64,000 nucleotides of DNA, from assembly GCF_000615905.1 (NCBI RefSeq), contig NZ_BAMN01000001.1, positions 1 through 64,000 of the forward strand, in the 5' to 3' direction. The position numbers and the translations under genes are program-made. Source of the stretch: Companilactobacillus nodensis DSM 19682 = JCM 14932 = NBRC 107160 (GTDB lineage: Bacteria; Bacillota; Bacilli; Lactobacillales; Lactobacillaceae). Position 1 is the first letter of the stretch. Each line of letters opens with the position of its first letter. Shown one piece after another: positions 60,805 to 64,000 of this stretch. The notes under the pieces are model-generated. The model had not been told where the DNA came from, searched no databases, and was given only the letters and a program-made list of their open reading frames with translations.

Positions 60805-62139
60805 AAGAATAATCAGTGTCATCATTAAATTGTTTTTGATAATTTGCGTGTCAGTGAATAAGGTATCTGATGAGTCAGTGATATTTTTAATATTTGCCAA
60901 ACCGTAGCCTTGATGCTCGTGTTTGGTTGAATACCCGTTTTGAAATATTTGATTGATATCAATATTATTTTGCAGTGGGTTAGCAATGGTTATTTCAAGT
61001 GTTTCTGACGATTTGAGAAATGCACAGGTGATAACTTTATTTTCGATACCCTGAACGTATTCAATAGCGTTATCCAATAAAATACCAACAATCCGAATGA
61101 TCGAAAGGTCGTTCTTTTTTATTTCATAATTGTCACTGGTTAGTTCAAGATTTAATTTGATGCCCTTGGATTTTGCCATGAAGTACTTTTGAGTCAGCAA
61201 ACTTTGGATCGGTTTGCTTTTGATTGCTTGCAGTTCGAGCAAACTGTGAGTTTGAACATTTTTAAAACTGTTTTGTTGATTCATCAGCTCGTGGTAATAG
61301 CGTTTTATTTCTTCGGAACTTTGATCATCAACGACTTGTCCCAATGATAGCATGATATTTTGAAAGTCATGTTTGAATTTACGAAGGTCCTCATTTTGTT
61401 GCTGCGAACTTGTTAGATAGTCGTCGAGTTCTTTGATACGTTCAGTTGCTTCACTGGCTTCTTTACGCATTGTAAACGACTGGATGAAGATAATAGTTTG
61501 CCAATAAGTTGAGATAGTCATGACTGTGAATGTCAGTAAAATTCCCATCTGAATCAAAGGATTGATGTTTTCAATGTCACTGATAACTAGGATGACCATG
61601 AATGCTAGCAATAATGTGAATAGCATGATAAAGATTCTTTTGCCTAATTGATATCGAACGATGTTATGTCGTACGTGTCTGATTTGCTTTTCGTACTTAT
61701 TGATGAAGGCGACACTGACACATAGCAGGATGAAGTTGATCAGTAACGTCAGTGGAGCAAAGATATTCTGATGGAGCATCATGTTATCAGTACTCCAGAT
61801 GCCGGTTTGAAGATAAATAAAGAAACTTGCCAGATAAGTACTTAGACTGAATAATGTCAGCTGGATATTGGCTGCTAGAACGATTGAGATTCCATTATTG
61901 TAGTTGATAGTATGCGGAGTATTCTTAAAAATATGAATTGCTAAGAGTGCCAGAACAAAGAGCAGGATGAACGAATTATTAGTATACAGTCCAAGAATTC
62001 CAAATGCAGTTGATAGTATCAAATCATTGACCCAGTAGTAATATCGAAAGTCATGCATAAAGAAGTGTACTAGTTGCAAGGTTGCAAAGAGTATAAAGAC
62101 ATTTCCAAGTGGGCTGAGATTAGTTTGTATATATATCAT
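60796..62139 (-). CDS. AgrC-like sensor histidine kinase
   Basis: A 447-residue kinase with about seven membrane helices (1-220). The phospho-acceptor His is in RKFKHDFQNIMLSLG, the N-box is ILLDNAIEYVQG and the G-box is GYGLANIKNI. It is alike in build to the kinase at 37014. Its likely partner, the LytTR regulator at 62699, is on the same strand but about 560 bases away, with an XRE gene on the opposite strand between them. The signal is unknown; a peptide is likely for this class. Confidence 0.9.
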   Translation of the reverse strand: MIYIQTNLSPLGNVFILFATLQLVHFFMHDFRYYYWVNDLILSTAFGILGLYTNNSFILLFVLALLAIHIFKNTPHTINYNNGISIVLAANIQLTLFSLSTYLASFFIYLQTGIWSTDNMMLHQNIFAPLTLLINFILLCVSVAFINKYEKQIRHVRHNIVRYQLGKRIFIMLFTLLLAFMVILVISDIENINPLIQMGILLTFTVMTISTYWQTIIFIQSFTMRKEASEATERIKELDDYLTSSQQQNEDLRKFKHDFQNIMLSLGQVVDDQSSEEIKRYYHELMNQQNSFKNVQTHSLLELQAIKSKPIQSLLTQKYFMAKSKGIKLNLELTSDNYEIKKNDLSIIRIVGILLDNAIEYVQGIENKVITCAFLKSSETLEITIANPLQNNIDINQIFQNGYSTKHEHQGYGLANIKNITDSSDTLFTDTQIIKNNLMMTLIILQK

Positions 62140-62259
62140 GAAAAATTAGCCAAGTGGTCGTTCCTTTCTCGCTTATATTTATGTAAGCAATGATGCCTAA
62201 ATAATTGTAGTGATATTCTACTATTAAAACAAGATATTAATAATTAACTTACAACAATT

Positions 62260-62290
62260 AACGTTTATATGCGTTTTTTTTACGTTTATA
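62260..62290 (+). promoter_or_regulatory. Candidate LytTR-regulator binding site (two direct repeats)
   Basis: AACGTTTAT (62260-62268) and TACGTTTAT (62281-62289) are nine-base direct repeats with a 12-base spacer, 21 bases start to start. This is the size and spacing of AgrA/ComE/PlnC-type sites, and the sequence resembles the TACGTTAAT repeats of plantaricin promoters. The site lies in the divergent promoter region between the kinase gene and the XRE gene, with a regulator of the right class encoded at 62699. Confidence 0.7.
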
Positions 62291-62376
62291 AGTTTTTTCT
62301 GCGGAAAATTTTAATTATGAAATAATGTTAGTATTGCGTGGCAAAATTAGAGTAATAAGAATTGAGGTATTTTATC

Positions 62377-62637
62377 ATGGATAAAAATATTCATTTCGGT
62401 GAAAACCTTCAATTAGGAGACAACTTGAGGATTCTTCGTAAGGAACGTAATCTTTCAGAGCGTGAGGTTTCAAACCTACTTCATGTGGATATCACAACGA
62501 TTTCGAAGTATGAACATAATACTAGAACACCTGATATATATACAATGATTAAGTTCGCAGATGTTTACGATGTTAGTCTTGATAGACTAGTAGGCAGAGA
62601 AGAAAAAGAATATGAAGAGAGTCAATCTGAAGCTTAG
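62377..62637 (+). CDS. Small XRE-family DNA-binding protein
   Basis: An 86-residue protein made of one XRE helix-turn-helix (about 15-70: NLRILRKERNLSEREVSNLL, DITTISKYEHNTRTPD) with an acidic C-terminal tail (EEKEYEESQSEA). The ATG at 62377 follows TTGAGG. It lies on the opposite strand between kinase and response regulator, just downstream of the putative LytTR site, so it may be the main target of that system or a repressor of it. Confidence 0.83.
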   Translation: MDKNIHFGENLQLGDNLRILRKERNLSEREVSNLLHVDITTISKYEHNTRTPDIYTMIKFADVYDVSLDRLVGREEKEYEESQSEA

Positions 62638-62663
62638 ATGATTCTTGAACCTGATTGGAAATA

Positions 62664-62704
62664 CTAAAGCAGGGCTCAGATTTTATGAGTCCTGCTTTTT
62701 AGTT
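62664..62704. terminator. Bidirectional terminator
   Basis: AAAGCAGGGCTCA/TGAGTCCTGCTTT with a T5 tail; it separates the XRE gene from the convergent response-regulator gene. Confidence 0.88.
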
Positions 62705-63448
62705 GTCTTTATCTTCTAATATTCCCAGAAGTTCTCTTCCTTTACGGAAGGACACTTTGCAGGTTGAGTTATCGATGAATGTCAGAATACGATTTTTACC
62801 GTCATAAGTCTGGGCATTCTCTAAGTTGACTAGGTAACTGCGGTCACATCTGAATAAGTTAGGATAGACGGATTCAATAGAATTGAGTGAACCGGAAAAT
62901 GAACTACGTTGATTTTTGGCTACTAGAGTCACTTGACCAGGTGCAGCTTTTTCAGTGAATAGCATGATCACATCATCCATCAAGACATTGAAGAAACGAC
63001 TACCGATTCGGTAATTGAATAGGTTTTGAGAATGATGGGCAAATTTTTCAAAGTAGTTCTGTGCTAGAGCAATATCATTATTGATACTCTTCTTGATTGA
63101 ATCGATGCCTTTGTTCTTAAGAATATAGTCCATCGGAGCAATTCGTCGTTCCAGAGTAACTAATGATAATTCGTCATGAGTCGTAATGAAGATGATCTGT
63201 GCCAGAGGGACTTCTTTTTTGATCCGCTCGGCAGCTTCCAGTCCAGCAGTATTGTTATTGTCAATTTCCATATCTAGGAAGAAGATAGCTTTTTCAGGTG
63301 AGACACAGGTATTGAAGAGTTCTTCAGTTCTTGCGGTTGCCAGTTTTAACTCCATATCGGCATCATTGATCATGATGCTATTATTGATAAATTCTGAATA
63401 GTTCTTTCTTTGTACGTCATCGTCTTCCAATAAATAAACTGGCAGCAT
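62699..63448 (-). CDS. LytTR response regulator (AgrA/ComE-like)
   Basis: A 249-residue regulator with a receiver domain (acidic LLEDDD, phospho-acceptor Asp in FFLDMEID, FITTHDE, DYILKNKG) and a LytTR DNA-binding domain (about 145-245, FRCDRSYLVNLENAQTY). It has the same length as the regulator at 36261 and the two are paralogues. I chose the ATG at 63448 because CAGGAGG lies upstream; the longer open frame has no such signal. Confidence 0.91.
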   Translation of the reverse strand: MLPVYLLEDDDVQRKNYSEFINNSIMINDADMELKLATARTEELFNTCVSPEKAIFFLDMEIDNNNTAGLEAAERIKKEVPLAQIIFITTHDELSLVTLERRIAPMDYILKNKGIDSIKKSINNDIALAQNYFEKFAHHSQNLFNYRIGSRFFNVLMDDVIMLFTEKAAPGQVTLVAKNQRSSFSGSLNSIESVYPNLFRCDRSYLVNLENAQTYDGKNRILTFIDNSTCKVSFRKGRELLGILEDKDN

Positions 63449-63528
63449 ACTGGCACCTCCTGTGTAGAATAAGATAATTGTATTGAAGGATAGATGTAAA
63501 AACAAGTTGTAGCAAATTTTGTAATATA

Positions 63529-63566
63529 AAAAAATCGCCATTTATTTACAAATTAGCGATTTTTAA
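63529..63566 (-). terminator. Terminator-like hairpin upstream of the regulator gene
   Basis: AAAAATCGC/GCGATTTTT with a loop of about 16. On the minus strand it follows the hydrolase gene (stop at 63582) and ends in a T run, so it should terminate that transcript. Confidence 0.75.
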
Positions 63567-63581
63567 GTCTTAATAGATGAT

Positions 63582-64000
63582 TTATTTTACTGGCTCGGTT
63601 CCTTTTTTGTTGATCATACCAGTACGATTATTTATCTTATTGCCGATAATATACTGATGGAAGATGGAAATAAATTGATTATTGGTAATCATATCTGAAT
63701 GTTGAGCCTTACTCCCTGTAAGAGTTATTAGCGTATATCTCTCAATGTTTCCTTCATAGATATACTTACCAGAATCAACACTGCTGATCGGAACTATCCC
63801 ATCATCAGTATACAGTTGTGTGCCCGCAATAGAGTAATATGTCAAGCTACTTGGCAATTTGTCCTTATCCTTAATAAAGTCGTTTAACATCTGGGTGCGG
63901 TTGGAACTATTCTTTTCTTCGAAGTTATACGGTGTACCAACTGTAAGCATTGAATCGATGTCGATCGATGAGTCATCGAAGTAATGTTCGAGAAAGTAAG
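63582..64000 (-). CDS. Alpha/beta hydrolase of the DUF915 type (partial)
   Basis: The frame is open to the window edge, so only about 139 C-terminal residues are seen. The sequence after YFLEHYFDDSS reads SMLTVGTPYNFEE, the usual stretch after the nucleophile elbow in DUF915 hydrolases, followed by a lid region and a C-terminal GSKAQHSDMITN with the likely catalytic His. The catalytic Ser and any signal peptide would lie outside the window. These proteins are often secreted or membrane-anchored; the substrate is unknown. Confidence 0.75.
   Translation of the reverse strand, partial: YFLEHYFDDSSIDIDSMLTVGTPYNFEEKNSSNRTQMLNDFIKDKDKLPSSLTYYSIAGTQLYTDDGIVPISSVDSGKYIYEGNIERYTLITLTGSKAQHSDMITNNQFISIFHQYIIGNKINNRTGMINKKGTEPVK

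Overview
The window looks like a chromosomal segment of a low-GC, Gram-positive lactic acid bacterium of the family Lactobacillaceae. Three things point there. One is the gene order pcrA-ligA-camS-gatC-gatA-gatB-dagK-rlmD. Another is the set of SLAP-type and WxL-associated surface proteins together with a T-box in front of serS and an L-box in front of lysP. The third is the set of Cys42-type NADH oxidases, AgrC/AgrA-like two-component systems and AGGAGG ribosome sites. SLAP proteins plus this layout fit a Companilactobacillus-like species, but that is inference; no rRNA gene is present to settle it.

Layout. 1-5.9 kb: the end of a WxL-type cell-surface cluster, a large SLAP/BspA-repeat surface protein and an Mga-like regulator. 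6-9.6 kb: a lysine riboswitch with a lysine permease that has a frameshift, a T-box with serS, tRNA-Asn and tRNA-Thr. 9.6-12.1 kb: an aldo/keto reductase surrounded by three copies of an unidentified structured repeat. 12.1-15.7 kb: two NADH-oxidase-like flavoproteins around an EAL protein. 15.9-23.3 kb: YfhO, two tandem glycerol kinase genes (the second lacks the catalytic Asp) and a peptide transporter. 23.4-24.2 kb: two more copies of the structured repeat, then tRNA-Tyr and tRNA-Gln. 24.2-35.5 kb: a GntR regulator, envelope glycan genes (polymerase/ligase-like, TagA-like, GT4, GT-C, GT2), NAD salvage (pncB-nadE), a broken aminotransferase, SprT and tRNA-Leu. 35.7-42.2 kb: small secreted SLAP proteins, an AgrC/AgrA-like pair, an Rgg-like regulator and a split arylsulfotransferase-like lipoprotein. 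42.4-49 kb: ribokinase, cold-shock protein, MFS exporter, a glucosaminidase, xpt, a degenerate purK and purB. 49.0-49.3 kb: a tandem pair of a second structured repeat. 49.4-60.7 kb: the pcrA-to-rlmD housekeeping cluster. 60.8-64 kb: a second LytTR two-component system with an XRE gene lying between kinase and regulator, and the end of a DUF915-type hydrolase.

Two features stand out. First, five copies of a roughly 160-180 nt element (9664-9820, 9873-10050, 11307-11481, 23412-23591, 23713-23894) keep the same set of helices while the paired bases change together, as expected of a structured RNA family. Four of the copies form two divergent pairs next to tRNA genes. Second, six genes in 64 kb carry single-base frameshifts, several in short homopolymers, which suggests either consensus errors in the assembly or a strain with much recent gene decay.
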